From Antilocapra americana (lineage: Eukaryota; Chordata; Mammalia; Artiodactyla; Antilocapridae), in assembly GCA_007570785.1 (NCBI GenBank), contig ML664161.1, forward strand, positions 2,933,919 to 2,997,918: a stretch of DNA of 64,000 nt, read 5' to 3'. The position numbers were made by a program, and so were the translations under genes. Below, one piece after another: positions 28,019-38,812 of this stretch. The notes below the pieces were generated by a model. That model saw only the letters and a list, made by a program, of their open reading frames with translations. It was not told the origin of the DNA and did no database searches. Each line of letters begins with the position of its first letter. The first letter of the stretch is position 1.

Positions 28019-30586
28019 TACTTTATTTAAGTAAGAATAATTTTTTTTTCATAATCTAATATTCTCTAGTCTAACATGTTGCACTGTAGTTTTACCATTA
28101 AGAGATGTTTATGTTTTTAATATACATTATCACATGATGAAGCAATCAAAAGGTAGACAAAGGAGATTAAAAAATGTTATTGCTCTATATCTCTAAATGT
28201 TTATCAATAAAGTATTCAATAAAATTTCATTTATTTCATCCTGTAAATTCTGTTGCAAATTAAACAATTTAAACTGGCACATTAAACAATTTAAACTCTG
28301 AGAACATATAACAGGTTTATCACAAAGAATAGAATAAATTTTCATATCAAGGACAACTGAGGATATGAATTTAGAAATAGTTTAGATCAACTAATTTATT
28401 TTAATAATCTTTAATACTTGATAAAAGGCACAAGTTTTGTTTGGAATTGCAAAAGAAAATTGATGGGAGTGGGGAGGGAGACAAATCTGTACAATAATGA
28501 ATACTATACTGTTCCAAGTTTATCAAATGCTCCAGGATATCAAAATCTCTTGGCAATTTGAGGAAATTATTCTTAACTTAAAAAAAAAAAACTTCCAAAA
28601 TTATGTAAAAATGTATTTTCTTCTTTTTGCATTTTTAATTCAATTTTGAAAGTAGTATCAAAATTCCTTGACTAGTTTTAAAAATATGCTATGCTATATG
28701 AGTATAATAAAAATTATTGATATAAAAAGCTGTTTATTTGCCATATATTTGTCATAATTGGATATCAATCAAATTTTCAAAATAATTGACCAGTCAAGGA
28801 CTTATTAAAGGATGGTCAAGCAAAACCTGTTAATAGTTTTCACTGAATGTATTTTTCTTGTCTTTTTAAAAAAGTTTTAGTACTTCTATATAAAAATAAA
28901 GACTGGTAAAATGGTAGGAAAAGAGCCATCTAGATAATATGATCTAGAACAAGGGCCACTAAAATGTAGATAGTCCAATTAAAACAACTGAGCCTTTATA
29001 TCAAACCTAAAAAGCTTGTTTTGTTGTAGGCTAAGTGAAGCCAGGAATTGAGGAAGTCTGTTTATAAACTATACCATTGTCTTTCAGGGATCCTTCAGAT
29101 ACACTAAAAAGATGTATAGATAGAAGACACTATATTAGGTATGAAACAGATCTATAACTTTCCTCAATTATGAAGAACATTCACAAACTTTTTATTGTGT
29201 GAATAACTTGAACATTTAATATTAGATATCTTGGGTCTTCTTGCAAAGTTCAATCTGTTCTTAGGTTGACATCTATTCATTTATAATTTTCCACTTGGAA
29301 CAGTTCAATTTTGATAAGAATGAGCAGATTTTGGCATGAAAGCATTAAAATGAAGACAACATGTAATTTAAGCATGCATTATTCATTGTTACCAATAAAT
29401 AAAGCAGAAATTAAATTTATAAATAAGATATCATTTGCTTATATTTTAAAAGGTGAAATATGGAGTAGATCCCTATATTTTCTTTTATTAGCTTTCTTTT
29501 TTAATTTTTTAAATCCTGAAAATATGCTAACACATTTACAGGAAACTTAGAAATTACAGGACAAAGTTATGTATAGTTCCACTATATATTACAAATTTTT
29601 GTTTCAAATAAGTATATTAAGATTTTTAGTTGGAGTTTCACCAAATATTTTCTTATAATTAAAAAACTAAGGACAATAATATGTCTAGGAGAAGAAAACA
29701 GAACTTTGCAAATTGAATTAGAAATCCAATTTGCATACAAAAGACCACTCTATTTCAAACACACAGAGAATTCTAAAGGTCATTTAAAGTAAAAATCATT
29801 CTTTAAAACCTCATGCTTATCCTTAATAACTACATAAGTGACATATAATTATATTTATCATAGCTATGAGATAGCTTATATTATGGAAGGCATTACACAG
29901 ACTAGTAACAGTAACTCCTAACAGAGTTTATTATTATGCAATATATTCATAAAAGTTGGAAGGGATAACTTTATTTCTTTTTAAAATTACAAACAGAAAT
30001 CATAAATAGTGAAATAATTTTCTTCACTTTTCAGTTCACTTTTAATCATTCATATGATTTTATAAAAACTCAATGCTTAATTCTCTGGTTAAACAAGAAT
30101 TGATATCAAAATAAAAGTATATTTACAAAATTACAGGATGAGCAGAAAGTCTATATTTGGTATTATTTCTCTAATAATAAAAATAACAGCAAATGTAAAA
30201 TATTTTTCTATAAATACACATATTAAAAAAGAGAATAAAGAGGGCAAGCTAGACAAAAGTTTGTAAATCAAATCAAGAAACAAATTTTTCCTTTTATACA
30301 AAACAAACTTGGACCTTTCCTTTGTAAACTGATTTTGTTAAAGTTTCAGATGGCAAAATGTTAAGTACTCTTGTAAAACCAGACACTAAAAGAACTATTC
30401 ATTTCAAATCACTTTAAAAAAGGAAAAAACTAGAGAGTAAGATTGGTCAAGAAACATTTTTGTTACTCTTCTAAGCAGACATTCACCAAACAGAGCATTT
30501 AAGGGTAAAATACAGCATGAAATGTTTTCCCTTAGAGAGTGCATTAGGAAAATACATTACAGTGAGCCCATAAGTGCTACGGTCCT
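28019..30586. other. Unique AT-rich part of BCHE intron 1
   Basis: No young interspersed repeat over about 2.5 kb and no recognisable exon. Short open frames such as 29311-29550 have no family resemblance. Confidence 0.5.
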
Positions 30587-30814
30587 TTATACAAAGTTGA
30601 ACAAATTCATTATTTCCTCAGCAGTTAAACGGACTCCGTCTGTGTTCCCTGAATAATCAGAAGGTTTGCTGTATGTGGCTGTCCCATTTCCAGTGACTGC
30701 CTCCCACAGAGCACCAAAGGGGCACAAGGAACACGTGAAGGGATCACATTCCTCCTGAATGAGCTTCAGGGTCACTCCATCTCTACAGGAAGCCGTAAAT
30801 TCAGAGCAACTTAC

Positions 30815-30963
30815 CCGACTCACCGCAACAAAGATGACAAAGTTTGCAGGGAGTGGAAAGCATATAATACTTCAGGGAAATGCAGTATGCAGCTGCTGCT
30901 CCAGCCTGTAAATTGGACTGCACGGACATTACAATCAACAGTTACCGACAAAGCTCGCGAGAG
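30815..30963 (-). other. BCHE: BCHE exon 1 (5' leader) with two in-frame upstream ATGs
   Basis: The gene strand here closely matches the human BCHE leader as I remember it, including the block GTGCAGTCCAATTTACAGGC. It ends AGTCGG followed by donor GTAAGT (GT at 30814-30813). The 5' end is approximate, set from the 149-bp length remembered for human exon 1. After an in-frame TAA, ATG 30929-30927 and ATG 30863-30861 are both in frame with the main ATG across the splice junction, 41 and 19 codons upstream. This matches the Met-69 and Met-47 positions in human. The leader could be purely untranslated or encode an N-terminal extension; start contexts favour the exon 2 ATG. Confidence 0.88.
30953..30962 (-). 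promoter_or_regulatory. CGCG-type core promoter element (TCTCGCGAGC)
   Basis: Gene-strand TCTCGCGAGC matches 9 of 10 bases of the palindromic TCTCGCGAGA element, which is known near start sites of many mammalian promoters and bound by BANP. It sits at the predicted 5' end of exon 1. Function is inferred from motif and position. Confidence 0.5.
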
Positions 30964-31100
30964 TTGGCAGCGGCAACTTGATCTAGAGGCAGCCAATCTT
31001 TACTTTCTGACATCTGTTCAGAGGCTAATTGTATGAATGCAGTAGTGATTCATTTACAAAAGTATTACCGGTGTCGTGTTTTACGACTGCAGGCACTCAT
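30964..31100 (-). promoter_or_regulatory. BCHE: Putative BCHE promoter
   Basis: Sequence immediately upstream of predicted exon 1. It is less AT-rich than its surroundings, with several CpGs. On the gene strand it holds ATTGG (inverse CCAAT, 30993-30997) and an AP-1-like TGAATCA around 31050. No TATA box sits at the expected distance, in line with the TATA-less human promoter as I recall it. The extent is inferred from exon 1 only. Confidence 0.55.
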
Positions 31101-31339
31101 CTAGACTGAAGAAAAAGAAAGCTAGAGAGCAGATGCTGAAATTGAACAGAAAATACACAGGGTTTTTTTTTTTTAATCCTTTGTTTTCATTTTCTTTTTA
31201 AACGCCCCAGAACTTTTAAGGTTTTATTCTCCTTTATGGAATCTACACTTTTCTCATGCTGATTTTGATTTAAATATATATGTATGTTGCTTTAAAGAAA
31301 TGTCATTGAAATTGTACCTTCAATCTGTGTCAAGCATGT

Positions 31340-31478
31340 GGCTATGTTATTATTGTTTAGTCCCTCAGTTCCGTCCTACTCACTTTTGCCACCCCGTGGA
31401 CTGTAGGCTGCCAGGCCCCTCTGTCTATAGGATTCTCCAGCAAGAGTTCTGGAGTTGGTTGCCATTTCCTTCTTCACA
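31340..31478 (-). mobile_element. Bov-A/Bov-tA SINE, truncated
   Basis: Reverse-complement body: TTGTTTAGTCCCTCAGTTCC, GGACTGTAGGCTGCCAGGCC, GGATTCTCCAGCAAGAGTTC. Lies about 400 bp upstream of BCHE exon 1. Confidence 0.85.
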
Positions 31479-33187
31479 TATAGTTATAAAGGAGTGTAAG
31501 AATTAAATAGGAAACTATTCTGTAGATAAAACTATGAAAATCAAAAGAGCAGTTTTAACAATGAGTGAATGCGATATGTATGTCCTTTCAACCCCTACAC
31601 CCCAACATCCATGTAAATCATACAGATCTCAGCCTTGATAATTTTCTAATTGGGGACCCTGCAGGCAGTGAAGTGTTACAAGAAGCCACAACTTTTCTAC
31701 TTGAGACAGGGAAAATAAAATACAATGAACATTCATTACTATACTTTATAAGAGAAACACACTTGTCAGCTGAAACTGTATGAACTCTCAAGGATATATA
31801 TGTGTCTTTCAAAATTATCTTCCCTGACTTGGCTTTTCAGGCAAATGAAAAAACAAATAAAAAAAATTTTTATGAACCATTTAATGCCTGACTTCTCAAT
31901 GCAGTTATATTCTTTATCTCCCACAAAAATCACTTTCACTTTTAAATCTCTCACTATGGGGCTTGTAATGGACTAACCAGTAGGCATGTAATTGTGGATA
32001 AGCCTATTTTTTGTTTTTAAAAACAGAATGTTTAAGATTTCAAATATGTAAATGTAAGAACTGCCATTTGTTATTAATACTGTCTTGTGTCAGTCATTAT
32101 AATTAACAGCTTACATAAGTTGTTTTATTTTATTTCAACAAATATGTGAGTTAAATATTACTAATTGCATTTTCAGATGAGGACACGAAGGCTCTTAAAG
32201 ATCAGAAACTTGGCTATATATATATTTTACCACTAGTAGGAATTGGCATCAGAATTTTAACCTAGATTTTTCTGATATCATTCAACATCAACTGTTTCCA
32301 AGATACTAACCACTTTGGTCTTTTAAAATAATGTTTTCTGGGAAATTTGCTCCGTAGGAGGTATTTATTAGACAATGAATTTCACAGTCACAATGATTTA
32401 TATTGTATTCGGAATATAGTTTATGTAATGATAATCTAGCAACACAAAAGTTACAGAGTAAATGGTTTATCTAAAGGAATAAAGATTTTTTTTCAAAAAC
32501 AGTACACTGACAATAATGCAGTGAATAGTAACGTGATGGCATTTCTGTTTAAAATATAGTCATTCTAGTAATCCATGTGGAACAGAGTTCATTAGTTTAA
32601 TATATGTGCCTTTTTTTCATCGAAATGCCAAATTTCTCCTCTCCAGCACAGCTGCACTGAATTGTTCTGGGTTAGCATGTGATTGATCTTATTCTCCTGC
32701 AGTTATTGAGTGATGCTTTTGATGTTAGCAAATACAGCAGAACATTCTGCATGTAATAGCTACACATCACAATGAAAATATATCAGATATTAATATATTT
32801 CATTTTCATCTTTAAACAGAAAAGTAAACAATAAAATCTTTTATCCTTATATCTTTAACACATATTTAAACTGGCTGACTAGCAATGTCAACTGATAACA
32901 AAATATGGCAATTTTTTTCTCTTTTTATTTCATTTACCCTCACAGTTCCTCAGACATGCCATCCTATTTAATGTATTGTTTCAGTCCATTTCTTTTTCCT
33001 GTCTAATTGGAGGTTTTCTTCATTTGTGCCTCAACATATAGCAGCTACTTTACTTCTGTAATGCCAATATTTTTTCACACTTATCCAGCAAGAGGACTTG
33101 GTCACACAAAGTGAATTTTGTTTCAAGGTTATTTGGCAAGGGTTGTTCTGTTGCCTCAAGGGTTTATGATCTGTTAAATGTTGATAC
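31479..33187. other. BCHE 5' flank, unique, with a MIR relic
   Basis: 32070-32290 follows MIR (TTTTCAGATGAGGACACGAA, GGCTCTTAAAGATCAGAAAC). 32630-32770 is a less AT-rich stretch without a recognised repeat. No gene supported. Confidence 0.45.
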
Positions 33188-33199
33188 TGCCTCCTAAGT

Positions 33200-33339
33200 G
33201 AAGTGAAGTCACTCAATCGTGTCTGACTCTTTGTGACCCTATGGGACTGTAGCCTACCACGCTCCTCGTCCATGGGATTTTCCAGGCAAGAGTACTGGAG
33301 TGGGTTGCCATTTCCTTCTCCAAGTAATGCTTCTAAGTA
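33200..33339 (-). mobile_element. Bov-A type SINE with perfect target duplication
   Basis: Starts GAAGTGAAGTGAAGTCACTC and ends CCATTTCCTTCTCC plus a short stretch. Flanked by identical TGCCTCCTAAGT at 33188-33199 and 33340-33351. Confidence 0.94.
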
Positions 33340-33351
33340 TGCCTCCTAAGT

Positions 33352-35811
33352 AATGCTGCTCAAATACCACAAGAGTGTTGAAATGGTGCTAATACTGCTC
33401 AGGTTTTGCAACCATGTATGCTGAAGGTCTGGCAAGGCAACCATTATGTTCTTGACAGAACATTTTCAGTTGTTTATCATACAGACTTTTTACTTTTAAG
33501 GTTTTATTGTTACTTAATTACCACTGATCTGGTTGTTTTCTAAATAGCAGCTCTGAAGGAGATTTGAGACAGTGTGGGAAATAGCAATACCACATTATAC
33601 ATTAGTCTTCATTAGGCATACTCATGCTATGAAAAAGCCCTAATTTTTCATTAATACTTGCTTTTTTACAAGAACAACGCCTTCTCTAAAAAAATACGGG
33701 TTACCAAAAAATACCCAACATTTTATGTATCACAGAGGTGGAAAAGGTCATTTGATGTATTCCATTCTATGTATTCCATTTTAAAAAATATATATGTACA
33801 TAGTTATAGTCAGACATATATAAAACAATATTTAATTAGATTATTAAAATTTTTCTTATTTTTAAAATTTATTTCACAATATTAATTTTTATTAAAATGT
33901 TTCAATGACCTAGTGATACATTATCAATGATTATACTACAATTTCTTGCACCATTTGTTTCTTATATGAAGATAAAATAATTTGCAAGCACTACTACTTG
34001 GCATACATTGTTCTAAGGACTTTGAATATGTTAACTCATTCAAAATTCAAAACCACCTTATAAGTAAGTACTATTTTTATCCTTATTTTTTGGTTGAAGA
34101 AATTTAATCAGAAAGCGTTTTAGTAACTTACCAAAAGTCATACATGTAATGAAAGTATTTTCTAATTTTTTAAATGTAAACACTCACAATTGTCATTTTT
34201 GCAACTCTTGTTTATTTTCTTAATCTATTTTCCCAGAAGTGGAATAAGTGAACATAATAGTAGTTAGATTGGTTGGTTTGTTTGGTTTTTGTTTTATTTT
34301 GATTTTGGAATTTTCTGAGGTCTTCAATAGACTATTGAATAAGAATAGGCTTCCAACAATTCTGGGGAAAGGAGAAATGTTCTTGGTAGGAATAAATCTG
34401 AACAAGTCTCTGGAGTTAGGAGACTAGATATTCTTATCTGGATGTGGCAAGGTGAGGTATTTAAAAGTAAATTTTTTGACAGATTTTAAAAGTGTCCAGT
34501 CCTACAAACAAAAAGAATTATTTAAGAGTTTGGTGACACCTAATATTGGAAGTGCCTGCAGGCAGTTCCTGTTTAATTCTGCATGATAAAGTAAAGATCT
34601 CTTGGAATTAAGGGAGGGTGAATAATGGGAAGTCTGAACTAGCTCTATGCTCTTTAGACCAGGATACAGGTAGTTTGTGTAAAATGATATGGAAAGAGGC
34701 TTATAAGCAAGCCCCAACAATTCAGTTACAGTCTAGAAGGCTAGACTCTTAGAAGATAATTAAGATCAATAATAAGCCACAGCTTCTGAGGAAATACCAA
34801 GCCCAATTTCATGGAATTTGCAAACAAAAAGGATCAAAGTAAAGAAATAAGTTCTAAAACTAAATTACACAGGGCTTGAGCAAAGAAAGGAGAAATTAAT
34901 TTTTTAAACATGAAAAGAGAAGAAAAGCAGTACCTTTCTTGGCTTATAATCTTATTTATTGAATAGGCCTAAATTTAGTCTTACCAAGCCCTTGATTAAT
35001 CTTGGCTCTATGCTCAGACAAAAAAACTATACATTAGCATGCCACAGAATCAATCTTGGTGCTCTTTAAAAATCCTGGGTTCAGATATTTAAACTAGCCT
35101 CCTATGTGATATAGAGTCAGGAAGTTCAAAGACCACACCAAGTGGCAGAGGCCTGGGTCTTGACTCCTCAGGACATAGTTATCTTCTAATATCTATGGTT
35201 TATCTTTTTCTATTTACTCATGTTTAATTACACCTTTCACTTTAGCTAATTTGGAAAAGCATCAAATATAATATTGTATAGTCTACTTTCAAATGACTAT
35301 TTCTATCAAAGAAATACTCCTCACCTTAATTTCATTGCCTGTGTATTGTTTTTACAATGTACTGCAATTTACCTCTCTTTTTGTTGTTCTTATAAAGGTA
35401 AATTTCTTTAAACTTATCATGGGAATAGTAACATAAAAATAGGCATAACAATTGTAGATATTTTTATACATTTCTTATTTTTCTTGGAATAATTAAATCA
35501 GAATTTTCAAAAGGTACATGGACTTTTATGACTAAGACACATATCACCAACTGTGTCTACAAAATATTATCAATTTATATTCCCACTGGCAATCTAATGT
35601 GTTTGCTTCATGCTTAACAGATGACTGATTATTATGTATTTTGTTGTTTCTCCATTTCACTTGATAAACTATGACTTTATATTCAACTATTTTACTGTTA
35701 CTGTGATCAATCATGTGTTTATCAGTTTCTTGAAATATAGTATTTTAATTTAACATAATTTCAAAACGCTGAAAAGAACTCTCATATACATTTACCCAGA
35801 TTCACATACAT
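33352..35811. other. Intergenic unique sequence with MIR relic
   Basis: 33985-34145 resembles MIR (GGCATACATTGTTCTAAGGA, then TTAACTCATTCAAAATTC). Otherwise AT-rich with no gene. Confidence 0.45.
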
Positions 35812-36027
35812 GCATACTAAATCGTTTCAGTCAAGTCCGACACCCTGCTACCTTATGAACCATAGCCTGCCGGGCTCCTCCATCCATAGGATTCTACAGG
35901 CAAGAATACCGGAGTGAATTGTCATGCCCTCCTCCAGGGGATCTTCCTTACTACAGGATCAAATCCTTGTCTCTTACATCTGCTGAATTGGCAGGTTCTT
36001 TACCACTAAAGCCACCTGGGAAGCCCC
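35812..36027 (-). mobile_element. Bov-tA SINE
   Basis: Reverse complement: CTAAATCGTTTCAGTCAAGT, CTACAGGCAAGAATACCGGA, TTTACCACTAAAGCCACCTG, GGAAGCCC. Confidence 0.92.
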
Positions 36028-38658
36028 GACTCACTGCATGCTACTATTTTGATATATTTTCAATATCATGCTCTCTTTCTTCATGTGAAATATATATGTA
36101 TGTACATATATTGACTATTATTTTTCCTAAGTTATTTCAGTGTTATATGCAGGCATAATCCTCCTTTATCTTTGAATACTCCTTTAAGATATATGGAAAT
36201 TCACCTACTGCAGATACAAGTGAATTCAAACAGCAGCATGATAAATATAATACAAAACTAAATAGCTCTGCTATTGAGGGACAAATCCAATTTAGAGAAG
36301 GACAACTAATATATGTAGACGGAATAATATGTTAGAAACAAAGATTTAACAAACTTTGGTGAAATTGGGTCAGGCAAGAATTAACAAATGGTATTAAAAT
36401 TATTAAGTATATGATTGATGGAGAACTCATATTTGATTTTTCTTAGCAATCACATATATCACATTTAGAATTTCATGACCTAAGCAGAGGAGCAAATTTA
36501 AGGAATACTAGGAACACAACAGGACCTAGTCCATCTAAAATTTTTTTAATTGAATTGAATTTTTTTATCATTAAGCTTGAAAATCTGACAAACTTTGTAT
36601 GAAATAAAGAAAATAAATGAGCAAAATTAATTATATCATAATAAATAATTCAGGAACTCCTGAAAGTGGGACATTCTATCCTGGTCATTTCAACAATATA
36701 ATAAAGAAAGTTTCTATGCAAGACTCGATCATACAGAGGGGACATTATCATATGCAGAGAGCATGGTTCAGGCTAGGAATGAGTTTGAATATCAGAAAGG
36801 ATATTTGGGGGGTCAGTTTTGGAAATCTAAATAATTCTGGCTATTAGAGTAGATGAGAATAACTGTGGTAAAAGGTCTTGATTAAAAGAAGTAGGTAGTA
36901 GGATACTATGAAAAAATCAGTTCCATTGTGGTATGTGTACACACAAATATACACAGAGAGAAAGACTTGGAAGGGTAAGCATTAGAATATTAATGATGGT
37001 TATTACTGTCTAGTGAATGTATTTCTAAATATTTCCAAATGTTTCATTGATCTATTTTCCAGTTTTCAATAATGCAAGTATACAATTCCTCCTATCATCA
37101 TCATGTAAATATATATATATATATAGTCAAATTTAAATAAATAGCAGTCAAAATTTTCACTTTGCACCTCATTTTCAGGTGATCTAACAAGAGACATTAT
37201 TTTGTGCTAATTGTTTTAGAGTATTGGGAAGAGGCAAAGCCGGCCATGTGATACTGAAATATTCAAAAGATATAAACTTAATGAAAAACAAGTTAAGGGC
37301 AATAAAAAAAAAAGACAAGTTGTAGTTTGAAGAATCTAGAGCAAAGAGATTTATGTTGGGGTGGGTTAAATGAGATGAGAAACAAATGAAAGGTAAAGAA
37401 AAGGGAGTGTTTGGGGAGTCACCCTAAAGAGTAGGAAGGTGGGGGAGTTATGCACATAGGAAAGACTTTTAGGAAGGTAGAGATTTGTGAAGTGTAAATC
37501 CCTCCTGAGAATCCTCAAATTGTTAGTAGGGACTAACATTGATTTTTTTAATGGTTCTGGAGCAAATGTATGTGTATGTGGAATAAGAGAAGCACTGGCT
37601 ACAAGATTATGCAGAGCTGGACTTTAGACAGGAAATAAAGAGAAAGATTTATATAGTATATAAAATAGTTATGTTGTGGTATTTGTGAAGTTGGAAATTG
37701 TGACACTTTGCTCTCTTTCTCTATTTCTATAGCTTGAAAAGCTTCCTAATTTGCATGTAACATGCTTAAATAACAATAAGCTTTTTATTAAACAATTTTG
37801 ATCATTCTAGTAGCACATTTTGGAGCCATCCGAGATCGCTGCAACAAGAGTTAAAAAAAGAGAAATGAGTGACATCTTCCCCAGAATGGTCTTGCCTTCA
37901 TCTCCAAGGTAATCTCTCCTCAGTCTTGTATTTTTTTCTGATACTCTTTTGTCTTCTATGATACTTCCTTTTCTGCTTTTTCTCTGAAACTTATTTCTCC
38001 AGGATGACTTTGCAAATGCCAAAATTCATCTTGTATTTACAGAGAAAGAAAATAAAAAGTCAGAAAGCAGAATCTCTGGACTACTAAGATTCACCTCTGT
38101 TTTTCAACTGCTGACATTCACCTCTGTTTTTCAACGAATGTAGTGCCAAATTATCTAACTAATTAGCAAAGCTCTGGATTGCCAGTGCATTACTACAGTT
38201 ACTAAATATAATCAGGCAACTAGTAATAAATCTTGCTACATCAGTACAATCTGTATCTTAATATTGCTTTTCGATCTGTTCATATTTGGTAATCACATTC
38301 ACAGAATGATTTTATCATACAAAGGAATTTTATTGAGTGTATGCCTAAGTATAGAGGATGCTGTTTTGCTAGCCAGTAAAAAGCTTATATTATAATAATT
38401 TGTTGCCTCCAAGTAATGGTTCTACCTTTGATATCCTCCTTAAATCCATCAGACAGCACTTTAGTCCTCTGTATAATTATTCTAATGTCAAATTTCTGAC
38501 TCTATTTAAACAATCAACATGACACAAGTCAAAACATGACTTGAAAGGACAACCTGTCTGTAGCCCTTAAAAAGTATTATTTTACAAATATTTACACACA
38601 TCTAAATTATTTTTATCCAATAATTGTTAAAATTATGGATGTATAATCTTTTATACCA
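36028..38658. other. Intergenic unique sequence
   Basis: A short (AT)n tract lies at 37109-37125. A 71-codon frame at 37807-38022 (minus) is open but matches nothing I recognise. No gene supported. Confidence 0.45.
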
Positions 38659-38812
38659 GAGGATGAGATGGTTGGATGGCATCACCAACTCAATGGACAT
38701 GAGCCTGGGCAGGCTCCAGGAGTTGGTGGTGGACAGCAAAACCTGGTGTGACGCAGCCCAAGAGGTTGCAAAGAGTTGGACACAACCAAGTGACTTAAGT
38801 GAACTGATAAGC
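38659..38812 (+). mobile_element. BovB LINE 3' terminal fragment
   Basis: AGAGGATGAGATGGTTGGAT, GGCATCACCAACTCAATGGA, GGAGTTGGTGGTGGACAGC, and ends AAGTGAACTGA. Only the last 150 bp of the element. Confidence 0.9.

Noticed and set aside
37807..38022. 71-codon minus-strand frame with a hydrophobic tail
   Set aside because: No recognisable family, no splice or promoter context, and length within chance for AT-rich DNA.
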